Of a DNA stretch of 64,000 nucleotides, positions 40,999 to 51,600 are shown one piece after another (positions within the stretch are counted from its first letter, which is position 1; each line of letters begins with the position of its first letter). Source of the stretch: [Phialemoniopsis] sp. UDSM-2020 (taxonomy: Eukaryota; Ascomycota; Sordariomycetes; Thyridiales; Thyridiaceae); NCBI GenBank assembly GCA_018873225.1, contig JAEILZ010000001.1, positions 5,084,001 through 5,148,000 of the forward strand, read 5' to 3'. A program made the position numbers and the translations under genes. The notes under the pieces are model-generated. The model ran no database searches, was not told where the DNA came from, and saw only the letters and a program-made list of their open reading frames with translations.

Positions 40999-42987
40999 AT
41001 GCTCAGCTCCTCCTCGAGTCGCATTGTGTGTCGATATCTAAAACCTCTATCTAGGCCCTCAGCTGAGAGCTCGCAACATGGCTCACCGTTATCTGGCAGA
41101 GCCTTGCCCACGCGGGTGAAGCTCTCTCGCACGAGCACGCCTAAGGTGCGGACAGGCTGCATCACCTGCAAGAAGCGGCACGTCAAGTGTGACGAGGTCA
41201 AGCCCCAATGCGGAAACTGCATCAAGACTCGTGGGTACTGCGAGGGCTATGAAGTGAGCAAGAAAAAGAAGAAGGCTTCGGGCATGCCTGACCAGATCTG
41301 CTGGGACTCCAACACAGCCCTTGTCCGCACATCACCCAACGGGTCATCTAGTGGTAGCTCGCCCCGGACACCAGGTCCGTCACCGGACAGTATCCCGTTC
41401 CAGATCACGCTAGACTCGGTAGACTTTGGCGACGCCGCCGGCAAGCGCTACTTTGATGAGTTTGTACGCCTAGTGCGAGGTCCGTGGATATCAGCAACGT
41501 CCAACTCCAACCTATGGGGCAATACGCTGCCTCAGGTCGTACGGAACAGCACTACTCTCCGCCATGCTGCCATGGGCATCGGCGCACTGAGCATGTGGCA
41601 TCGGCAGTCCAAACACAAGTCCTTGCGCTCAGCCGAGAGGTTAGAAGTTCCCGCGGTGATGGACGGTGAAGGCTCCCACGCCTACCAGGCCGTAGCCCAT
41701 TATGGCAAGTCCCTCAAGACGTTAGGGAAGAACGCCTCCATACAGGATGCCGTCTTTATGTCCTTATTACTCCTCTGCTTCGAGACGCTTCGAGGCAACA
41801 GGAGAGCCGCAATTGACCACGTCAACCACGGCCTGGCGCTTCTGCTTTATCTAGTCATGGACGGCAGCGTGTATGGTCAAGAGATGAATTCCGTATCCCC
41901 TAATCCGAAGCCTCTACTGGCCGCGATCGGGGACATCTTTACGCACATGGGCAACCAGGCACGCTGTATCTTCCCACACCAGGTCGGGGGTCCGCTGTCC
42001 CTGCCCAACTTCGCCAAGGGGCTCCGGGACAAGCAACAGACCATGGAGTCCTTCGCGATTCTAGTCGCGCAGCTACCGCGCGACGTGACCGCAACTATAG
42101 AGCGCATGCCCACTGTCTTTACGAGTTTGGATGAGTTTGAGAAGTTCTGGACGCTCGTTAGGCGCGAACAAACTGCCATTGGGCCTCTGATGCTCCAAAT
42201 CATCCACGAGTCGGGCCTCCTCCAGACGACCGAGGAGAAGGCCATCCACTCCTTCGTCCACGGCCTCCTCACCCACCCGCGCATCATCGAGCACTGCGCC
42301 AACTCGCGTCGCCTTACAAAAGCCCTTGATGCCGCCTACACTCCACTTTTCCAAAAGATGCTCATCACCCATGACCCGGACTCGCCCGCCTACCTACGCA
42401 CTATATACCTGCGCTTACAGTACCTAGCTATCGCTGTCTTTGACGACTTCCCGATATACTATGACATTGAGAGCTTGATAGCCAATAACCCCGGCTTCCG
42501 CGAGTATCTCTCCATTGCCGAGATCGCAGTTCGTGCAGCGCGGCGTCAGATCAAGACGCCGGCACACCAATTATCGCTGCACGCTGACGTCGCGCTGCGC
42601 CTGCTGCACGTCGCGCTCATGTGCCGTGATCCTATCCTACGTGAGGAAGCCGTTTTCCTGCTCAGGGACTACCCGGGCCAGGACGGCCTGTTCAACACGC
42701 GCGGCATGTACGCCGTCGCGCGGCGCAATCGGGTCGTCGAGCTGGAGAACGCCGTCGAGGGCACGCCTACGGAACAATGGCAGCGACTGTGGCGGCGCGA
42801 ATTTGCCTTCGAGGATGCCGGCGACCGGGCCTTGTTTCGGTACCTCGTTAAAGACGACGAGTCGGGCGAGTGGGTGCTGGTCGAGGACTGCTGTGATACC
42901 CGCGGCAAGTCGGACGACGTTACATGGACCCGCCAGGTGGTAAAGGGAGATAGAAAGTTGCTGAGCAGTGCTCTTTTCGCTGCTTGA
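40999..42987 (+). CDS. Zn2Cys6 transcription factor (Fungal_trans_2-type)
   Basis: A single exon of 662 residues. The zinc cluster lies at residues 54-81 (Cys54, 57, 64, 71, 74, 81) within GCITCKKRHVKCDEVKPQC, preceded by a basic RTSTPKVRTG stretch and followed by a Lys-rich run (SKKKKKA) that may add DNA contacts or nuclear import. A Ser/Pro-rich linker follows, then a long helical region with AYQAVAHYGKSLKTLGKNA and LLLLCFETLRGNRRAAIDHVNHGLALL. That pattern is typical of the fungal transcription-factor domain found with N-terminal C6 clusters of this sub-type. The start is the first in-frame ATG. It is divergent from the membrane protein and convergent with the ABC transporter, so a local cluster role is possible but not shown. 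Confidence 0.9.
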   Translation: MLSSSSSRIVCRYLKPLSRPSAESSQHGSPLSGRALPTRVKLSRTSTPKVRTGCITCKKRHVKCDEVKPQCGNCIKTRGYCEGYEVSKKKKKASGMPDQICWDSNTALVRTSPNGSSSGSSPRTPGPSPDSIPFQITLDSVDFGDAAGKRYFDEFVRLVRGPWISATSNSNLWGNTLPQVVRNSTTLRHAAMGIGALSMWHRQSKHKSLRSAERLEVPAVMDGEGSHAYQAVAHYGKSLKTLGKNASIQDAVFMSLLLLCFETLRGNRRAAIDHVNHGLALLLYLVMDGSVYGQEMNSVSPNPKPLLAAIGDIFTHMGNQARCIFPHQVGGPLSLPNFAKGLRDKQQTMESFAILVAQLPRDVTATIERMPTVFTSLDEFEKFWTLVRREQTAIGPLMLQIIHESGLLQTTEEKAIHSFVHGLLTHPRIIEHCANSRRLTKALDAAYTPLFQKMLITHDPDSPAYLRTIYLRLQYLAIAVFDDFPIYYDIESLIANNPGFREYLSIAEIAVRAARRQIKTPAHQLSLHADVALRLLHVALMCRDPILREEAVFLLRDYPGQDGLFNTRGMYAVARRNRVVELENAVEGTPTEQWQRLWRREFAFEDAGDRALFRYLVKDDESGEWVLVEDCCDTRGKSDDVTWTRQVVKGDRKLLSSALFAA

Positions 42988-43370
42988 TGGCGGACAATGT
43001 GTACAAACTAGATCTGTGGTTGGGAAGGAACGGTGTTTTGGAGGTTGTAAGGGCACTAAATTTGCATATTATCCAGGGGTAGGATGTGGCGGACAACTCG
43101 GTTGCTTTATGATAAGAACAGTCTCGCTACTCTATGTAAACATTCTATTATAGATATCGTTCCGTTTCGGAGAAAAGAAGGAGGGAGTGGGTATAATTAC
43201 AGGTCTATCGTGCTCTAAACAGAAAATAAATCCTCACTGTATTCTCATTCGTCTTGTACCATGAGGGGCGATCTTGAAGGGATACTTGAGGTGAGTCTCC
43301 GAAAGAAAGAAAGCGCCGGCGGAGCCCTCGGGCTCTTGATAATACACAGGCAGGTTGCCACGTCTGAACG
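42988..43370. other. Convergent 3' intergenic
   Basis: 383 bases between the stop codons of the regulator and the ABC transporter. Nothing recognised. Confidence 0.5.
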
Positions 43371-46300
43371 CTACTGGTCCAGAGCCTGAGCTTGGCACTA
43401 CAGCAATATGTTAGTCACTCATGTCTTCATCTGTTTGTTGCAAAATAAACGGATAGAGATACGTACCATGCCCCAGTACACCCCCTGCTTCGCCACAAGC
43501 TCTTCGTGCGTCCCCTTCTCGATGACACTACCCTCGTCAAAAACGAAGATGACGTCGGCGTTCTGGATCGTCGAGAGCCGGTGCGCGACCGCCAGCACGG
43601 TGCGGCCCTCGCGCGCCCGCTCCAGCGCCGCGAGCACGACCTTTTCGCTCTCCGAGTCTAGCGCCGACGTCGCCTCGTCGAGCAGGAGCAGGCGGGGTTC
43701 CCTTATGAGGGCGCGCGCCAGGGCTATACGCTGCTTCTGCCCGCCCGACATGCTGAGCCCCTTGAACCCGACGTCCGTGTCGTAGCCCTCGGGCAGCGAC
43801 ACGATGAAGTCGTGGATGAAGGCGTCGCGGCAGACCTGGTGCAGGCGCTCGTCGGTCACGGAAGACGGGTCCGCGACGCCGAAGAGGATATTGTCGCGCA
43901 CGGTGCCGCGGAACATGGCGGGCTCCTGGGCGACAAGGGAAATGTCGCGGCGGTAGGCGTCCATGGGCACGTCTGTCGTGGGAGTGTCGTCGATGAGGAT
44001 GGCGCCCTTGTTGACGTCGTAGAAGCGCTCGAGGAGGGAGATGATGGTCGTCTTGCCGCAGCCCGAGGGCCCCACGAGCGCGGCATACTGGCCCTTTTCG
44101 ATGGTCAGGGAGAGGTCCTCAAGGATGGTGACGTTGCGCGTCGGGTACTTGAACGAGACGTCGCGCAGCTCGATGCGCACGCCGCCAGCTTCTTTCTCTG
44201 TTGGTGCCTGTTCTTGCCCGCTCTTGTTGGCTAAACGCTGTGCCTCAGCCGACTCCTCGATGTCCAGAATTCGGTTCGCGGCGGCCTTGGCCTGCGCGGC
44301 GCTCGGTGCGGCGGCGAGCACAGAGGCGGCGTTCTCGGCGCCCTGGATGATGGCCATGAAGCACACGAGGAAGTTCTCAATGTCGTACTCTTTGCTCGCG
44401 AGGAGGCGCCCGCCGTACCAGAACACGAGCGCTTGGCACGCCAGGCTCGCGCTGTCCGCAAAGCCGAACAGAGCGGCGGTCCACAGCGCCTTGCGGTAGG
44501 CCGCCTCGACGTGGCCCTGCAGTAGAGTCTGGTAGCGCTTGTTGATAGCGCCCTCCATCGTCAGCGAGTAGACGGTACGAATAGCGCCGACGGCCTCGCT
44601 CGCAAACTGCGACGAGTCGGCAAACACGAGCGAGTTCATCTGGTCAAACTGCACCTCGTGGCGGTACTTCCAATAACCGGACCCCAGCAGGATGGGCATC
44701 GTGACGAACATGGCGACCAGACCCAGCTTCCAGCCGAACGCCAGCGCGATGACGACGCAGCCGACGACGGTCCAGCTGCCCGAGACGAGGAAGGCAAGAT
44801 TGACTCCCATGAGCTCCTCGAGCTGCTTCGCGTCGCTGCCGATGCGCGCGCTCAGCGCGCCGTGCGAGTTGGCGTCGTCGTCGAAGAAGGCAACGCGCTG
44901 GTCGAGCATGTCGCGCAGGTACTGCTTCTTGTAGGCGGCGCTGACGTGGTACTGCGACCGCAGCGCCGTCCACCCTTGGCTCGTGTACGAGACGCCGACG
45001 CCCGCCGCCAGCGCGAACCACATGAGGCCCCAAAAGTTGGACGCGGACTTCAGGTCGTCGCCCTGCAGGAGGAAGACGCCGATGACCTTGGCGAAGAGCC
45101 AGGCTTGTATGGGAGTGGCGGCAGCGACGCACATGGAGGCGAGGAGGATAGCGAGGAACCAGGGCAGCTGGCCGCGCTGGCGCATGAGGAGAACGCCAAA
45201 GGAGCTTAGGAGGCCGCGGGGCTTGCGCTTGGTCGATGAGGCGCTATCGGTGGCACTGTCTAGGGCGGTGGCGTCGTGGACGATGTCATCCCTGGCGATG
45301 TCCTCCGCATCAGAGTGATCCTTAACGACATCCTCGTCAGACTCCGTGTTATCCCCCGTCGCCGGTCCAGATCGCTGCCCGTCCTCCTTCGCAGCCGCCA
45401 TCCTCAGCGACTGCGCTTTGACGAGGCCGCTGTATACGCCCGAGGCGTCGGCGATAAGCGACTCGTGCGTGCCCTGCTCGACGGCTCGCCCGGCCTTGAG
45501 CACGACGATGTTGTCGGCGCGTCGGATGGTCGACAGTCGGTGGGCGATGGTGACGGTGGTGCGGCCGCGCACAACGCGGTTAAGGGCGGCCTGCACGATG
45601 CGCTCGCCCTTGGCGTCGAGGGCGCTCGTGGCCTCGTCGAGGACCATTATGCTCGGCTTCTTGACGATGCTGCGCGCCAGGGCGATGCGCTGCTTCTGTC
45701 CGCCCGAGAGCTTGGTGCCGCCGTCCCCGACGCGGGTGTTGTAGCCCTGCGGAAAAGGGGTAGAATGATTAGCATGCTGTGCTCGATTCTTTGGATCAGT
45801 TTTAAGCTTACATCTGGCAACCGACTGATGAACTCGTGCGCGTAGGACTCTTGGCATGCTTCCTTGACGAGCTCGCGCTTGCGTTCCTCCGACTCGTCGG
45901 CCCACTGCGTGCCGATGAGACCGTTTGCGACGTTGCCGTAAATGGTGTCGTTGAAGAGAAACGGCTCCTGCTGCACGAGACCGATCTGGGCACGCCACCA
46001 CTTGAGGTCGAGGTCTTCGAGGTTGTGTTCGCCGATCTTCACAGCGCCAGAAAGTTTGATAGGTGTAAGCTCAGCAGGCTTCTCCTCATCACTAACAGGA
46101 GATTCCTCCGTCTTCGCCTCCTCCTTGCCTTTTTTCTTATCCTTGGCTTCGGGTTTCTGAGGTGCCGCCGCCACAATCTTTGGGAGAACATGCTGTTGCC
46201 TTAGCGAGTACCAGCGCTCGATCAGCGCGACGACGGTGCTCTTACCCGAACCAGACGGGCCGACGATGGCAGTGTTCTTGCCGTAGGGTATACGCAGGTT

Positions 46301-47608
46301 CAGTGATTCGAGAATGATTGTGCCAGGTCGACTCGGATACGAAAAGTGGGCGTCTTCAAAGACGATGTCCTGGCCCGCAATGTCGGGCTTGAGTGAGCCG
46401 GATGGGGGTAGGGGTGCATCGATGACGGTAAAGAACTCGCAAGCGGCGACCATGGCCTTGCTGACAGCCAATAACGGCGTGGATATACGCTCGAGGGATG
46501 TGAGGATCATCATGACGGACATGAGAACGACAATGACGACGCCGGCGTCCCTGAGCGCGCCGGCAATGAAGCGCTGGGTGCCGTACCAGAAGGCCAGACC
46601 GAAGGAGCCAAATATGCCGAAGAACTATAGTAACAACGAAATCAGTGGCAAGTTCCAACTTTGTGATATCTCATCATTCCTTCTCGGACAGAGTGTGCGT
46701 ACTACAAGACCAAACTGCACTCCCGCAGCGGGCGCAACGCGATGCGCCCGCCTCAGCGCCTCATCCACCCACTCATTGTACTTGGCGAGGACGTGCTTTT
46801 GCGCTCCGGCGGCCATGACCTGGCGAATACCACCGAGGGCTTCGCTGGCGATGGCGGTGCCCTGGACGTCGGCCTCGGTGGTGGCGGTCTGGGCCTTGAC
46901 GATGATGGGAAGCATGACGGCGAGGACGGTGAGCGCGTACAGCACCAAAGACGATGTAACAAGTGTCAGGTCCCAGCTCCAAATAAACGCGACGATGAGG
47001 GCGGACCAGATCGTCCCATTGAACTGCAGAAACGTGCCCAGACGCTCTGATATGCCGATCTGCAGGGTGTTGGACGTTGAGGTGATGGTGTTGGCCGCGG
47101 CGCCGGGTGGCATCGAGTCGATGACATGGATGGACTGGGAGAAGAGGGCCTGCAGGTAGTGCAGGCGCACAGCGGAGGACAGGCGGATACCGATCATGCG
47201 GAAGCAGAACTTGTTGATCGAGTTCAAACCCCACCGGCCGACGAAGAGGGCAAAGATGTAGAGGGCCTGCTTGTTGAGAATGCGCTCAAAGGCTGCCTGG
47301 TCGAGCTGATCCGGGTTGGCCGGGTCGAAGTAGCCTGTGAACTGGCCGACGAGCTGGCCGAAGATGACGTTCATGAGCGGCAGGGTGACTCCGGCGCCGA
47401 TGGAGGCTAGGGCGGCGACGACGTAGACGCAAAAGTCCCAGGTTGTGGCGTAGCGAAACACTCTGAAGTAGTCGGCCATCGACGGGGTCTTGGTCTTGGT
47501 CTCTGTCTCGCCGGCCGGAACGACTGTTGCTTCGTCTTGCGGCTCCTCATTATCGGTCTTCAACTTAAGCCTGTCCGCTGGAGGCGGAGACGGATCGTTG
47601 TCGGACAT
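43371..47608 (-). CDS. Full-size ABCB (MDR-type) ABC transporter
   Basis: Four exons (47608-46703, 46624-45812, 45746-43467, 43397-43371), introns 78, 65 and 69 bases, encode 1341 residues in TMD-NBD-TMD-NBD order. The last exon adds only CQAQALDQ, the usual MDR ending. NBD1: Walker A GPSGSGKS (residues 424-431), Q-loop VQQEPFLF, signature LSGGQKQRIALA, Walker B VLDEATSALD. NBD2: Walker A GPSGCGKTT near residue 1132, signature MSGGQKQRIALA, Walker B LLDEATSALD. Both sites look competent. NBD1 carries an insertion of about 60 charged residues (KDKKKGKEEAKTEESP and beyond) between Walker A and the Q-loop, which I recall from one fungal ABCB subgroup. Likely role: export of hydrophobic compounds at the plasma or vacuolar membrane. 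Exon 1 could end three bases earlier. Intact, next to a Zn2Cys6 regulator. Confidence 0.94.
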
Positions 47609-48667
47609 GTCGATTTATATCAGTAGAGGCTTTCGCGGTCGATGACGGTTGAGAAGGAAATCGTCGCGTGATAACTTTGCGGATTAGGAGATGCTAGCAA
47701 GGTCAAAGGTACGTGGAAGTTGTAATAAAGCCTGAAGTCAGGCAATCAAGGAGTGACATGAAAATGCAGATGAAATGGCTGCGAATACAAGAACGCGATG
47801 CTCATTCTGAGGTCCGGTAGACACTGGACACAGACACTGAAGTCTTTATGGCAGAACTTCATGTTGGCTAGAGCACGGTTTCAGAGACAAACAACCCTTT
47901 ATTTGGTCCCTTGAAGATGCCTCGCCTTCGTAATATGCACGGAATAGGACATGGCATTTACGAAGGGTGGAGATCCCCCTGGCTTGGCTGGATGTTCGCC
48001 TTGACGGACCCGCGTCGCCGCGCGCTGACAGGTGGGGCCAGCATTACCGCTTTGGGAAGTTTACGAGGCTAAACGCGGGACTCCTTTCGATATTCCCGAT
48101 CTGGACGGTTTACGACGGCAAAACCAACCACAGCCCTTCTGTAAACCCATGGTTGCAGCAATCGACCAATATAACTTGGCTCGGACTGGTACGGAGCCCC
48201 GTACTCTTCACCTAGTGACTGTTCACCGGGCACACCTCAGAAGCCAGGATCACTGCCGGAGTCTGACGTGCAGCGGAGACCCGAATAAATACCAGAGTAC
48301 TCATTGGTTACACTTTGCAAGACACGAGTGACGCAAATGCTATTCCTGAATGCCAAGCCTTGCCTTCCGAAACGATGAATATACGACCAAACGCTTGACT
48401 CCTTTTGGATACTTACGAATGAGCCTCACAAAGTCAAAGGTGATCTCGAAATGGTTATCATTTTTTGGACCGAATACCATCTCTGGAACATGTAACTTCC
48501 ATTGCCACTGTCTGTAAGATGTTTGTTGCAGTTGTGCTTCTTGCAAAAGTGGTCGCATTGATCAAAATAGAGTATATACAGAGAATTAAAGCTTCGACCT
48601 GAGCGCTCTCATAAGCGCAGGTTTTATATACAGACAACTTTCTAAACCTTCACTCCAACAAATGGAC
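47609..48667. other. Intergenic, no gene seen
   Basis: About 1.06 kb: promoter of the ABC transporter near 47609 and the 3' region of the subtilase gene near 48667. Open frames at 47967-48331 (+) and 48340-48558 (-) carry no motif. No repeats recognised. Confidence 0.5.
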
Positions 48668-51600
48668 CTAAATAAACGCCGCCATCACAAATCCAAGTAC
48701 AAGTGTTACAACACCACGGATGCCAGACTGGAATGAGGCACCCGCAGCGGCAGCTGGCGTGCTTGCAACAGCCGGGGTGGATACCGTAGCCGATGGCCCG
48801 CCGGGGCTCGACGTCCGTGCCGATGATCCGGCCGGGGGAGCCGCACCCGCGCCCGTCTGACCTGCATCGCCTCCCACAGGTGACGTCGTTGCCTTGGAAG
48901 GCTGAGGTACACCGACGGTCTTGTCACCGCTGGGTCGAACGCTGCTGACCAGGCCACCGTTGCCGACAGTAGGGATCGTCACGACCGTAGGCTGCGCCGG
49001 CATCCTCGAAGCACTGCCCAGGTCGATAGTGCGCGAGCCGTATGTCACAACCGCCGGCGTGCCGCGGTCGGTGCTTGGCACGGGCATGAGCACGGGCTGC
49101 GTGTACGTCAGGGTCACAGGGTGGCTGGCGCAAACGGTGCAGACCGATGTGACTGTCGTGATGGGGGCCTGGGGCTCAGTCGCGCAGGGTACGGTGTACG
49201 TGACGGTCACGGGGGCAGTCCAGGACGGGTCCGTGCAGACTGTCGTTATCACTGTTACGGTGCTGGTGACTGACGTGGTAGACGACGGCTGGGGAGGGTT
49301 GTGGGATGAAGAGACGGAGCCGGATGAAGAGCGGGTCTGGGAGTAGGACGACGACGAGACGGCAGAGGTAGATCGTGTGGTGCTTGACGAGGTCGATCCC
49401 GTTGATGATGAGACGCTTGTGCTTGTTGCTGAAGTAGACGTCTGCGATCCGGTCGAGGAGCTGGGCGGTTGGCTGGTGGGGCTCGACACCGGCGCACTTG
49501 AACTGGATACAGTGCTTGAGCTTGACACGGTACTGGAACTGGAGCTGGAAACGGTCGTGCTAGACGCAGAAGTGCTGGTGGATGAGACCGTACTAGTTGC
49601 GCTGCTGCCGCTTGTCGTAGAGATCACAGTCGAGGAAGACAATGAGGTGGACGAGCTTGACTGGGAAGTACTTGTCTCTGTTGTCGACGATATCGTGGTA
49701 GGAGGAAGGCTTGTGGAGTTTGCAGATGTGCTAGTCGCCGAAGTCACAGTGGAAGTGAATCCTGTCGTTGTCGAGTTACCGAAACCAGTCGAAGTGGCTG
49801 ACGTCGTGGTCACAGTGGTCACAGTGCTCGATGATGCCGAAGTAGACGTAGACGTGGACGACACGGTGCTGGAAGTCGTTGTGCCGCCGCCGATGGGACC
49901 ATCTCTGTCAACCTCCGCGCTGAAGAAGTTATCCGGACGACTTCTAGAGATCAGGTTGTAGGTGATCGTCCTGGAGTCATAGCCGATGGTCGTACCATTC
50001 TGCAGCTCGATGGCAAGGCTGTACGGCATCGCAATCGAGCCGGAGCCCTTCTGTCCCATCATGTTGACTATGTTGAACTGCAGGACCTCATCCTGCGCGA
50101 TGGCGCCGTCGTACACAGCACGGAAGGTCTTGACCTCACATCGCTTCACCGTCTGGTTCGTCACATCGGCCGACTCGACGATGCGGTTGCTGTCGTCGAA
50201 CTTGGAGCCAAGGTTGACGTGCGTGTGGTCGCAGCGGAACCCGTCATCGCCGCTGGCTTGGCTGGACACCACCGTCACAGACTTCCAGGGGCCAACGGAG
50301 CCGGGCACCTCGACGTCAAACGCAAACAACCTACTGCCGTCATCCGACTCCACCTCGCGGACGGACTCGTAGACGCGCGACCGGTCCACAGCACGGTAGT
50401 ACAGCGGCTCGTAGAACGCCTTGCCCACGGTCGCCATCTCGACGAAGTATGTGCCAGCGGCCATCTCCTGCTGGAAGGCAGAGTCCAGGCGCGCGGCGAT
50501 GTAGAAGTCGCCAACGATGTTCTTGTGCCAGGTGACCCAGTCGTTGAAAGTGACAGTGAAGACGCTCATCTCCTTGTCGAAGAGCGCCTTGCCGACGAGC
50601 GACCCGCTTGCCTGCACGTACTGCGACTCCGCGACGTCGACGAACACGGGCGGCAGGGCAAAGGACACGGTTGTGCCTTCGTACAGGCGCGTGGGGATGG
50701 AGATCTGCACGTGGATCTCGAGCCAGCTGTTGGTGTCGAAGAGGTCGTGCGACTCCTGCGTCTCCTGGCGGTAGAGTGAGAGGTCGACGAAAGCGTCGGC
50801 GAGGCCGGTGGGCTGGGTCAATGCTGTGAGGGTGGTGGTAATTCCCGGCACAGACGTAGCAGTGGCGGTGGCAGAAGTCATGGTTGTGGTTGTGATCGCG
50901 CTGGTGGTAGACTGGACGGTCGTGGTGGCGTCGGTGGATGTGGGGGCCGCCGTTGACGATGCGGTCGTAGAGGTACTGACGCCGGGAATGGGATCATTGT
51001 TGAGCTGGATCGAGAACGGATCTGATAGGAATAGCTGCCAGTCACTGGACTTCGAAGCATCACCGAACATGCGAAGCGCTCGGCTGAGGATCTTGTACCG
51101 GCCGGACGGGATCTCCGTGCCGTTGGCAAAGCTCTGGAACGTGTTGAAGCCGACATTGTTGAAGCGAGCAGGGAACTTAGACGGGAAGTCGACAAACGAC
51201 CCAAAGGCATCTGGCTGAGTGCGGACTGGTCCTCGCCACTGGTTGAAAGCTGGGCCGGCCTTGAGCGGGTACGAGAAGTCGTCAACAGTGTAGTCTGCTC
51301 CGACGAGATCAACGGAGAACTCGTAGGTGCCATACCGCAGAGCAAAGTAGATCTCGGGAGAGCTGAACTCGGCTGGCTTGTATGGCTTGCCTTGCCAATC
51401 GATGGGATACAGATACCCATCTACATCGTCATAGCGGAAGGCAAGAGGACTGCCCTCCAGAGGAGTCCAGTTGTAGGTCGAGGCCTGCACGCCCATGTAG
51501 GGGACCGCAACAGCCTCACCATTGTCACCCTGGAAGACAACCTTGCCGCTCCAGACAGCGCCGCTATTGTCATCGGAGTTTGCAGGGGCGTTGAAAGTGA

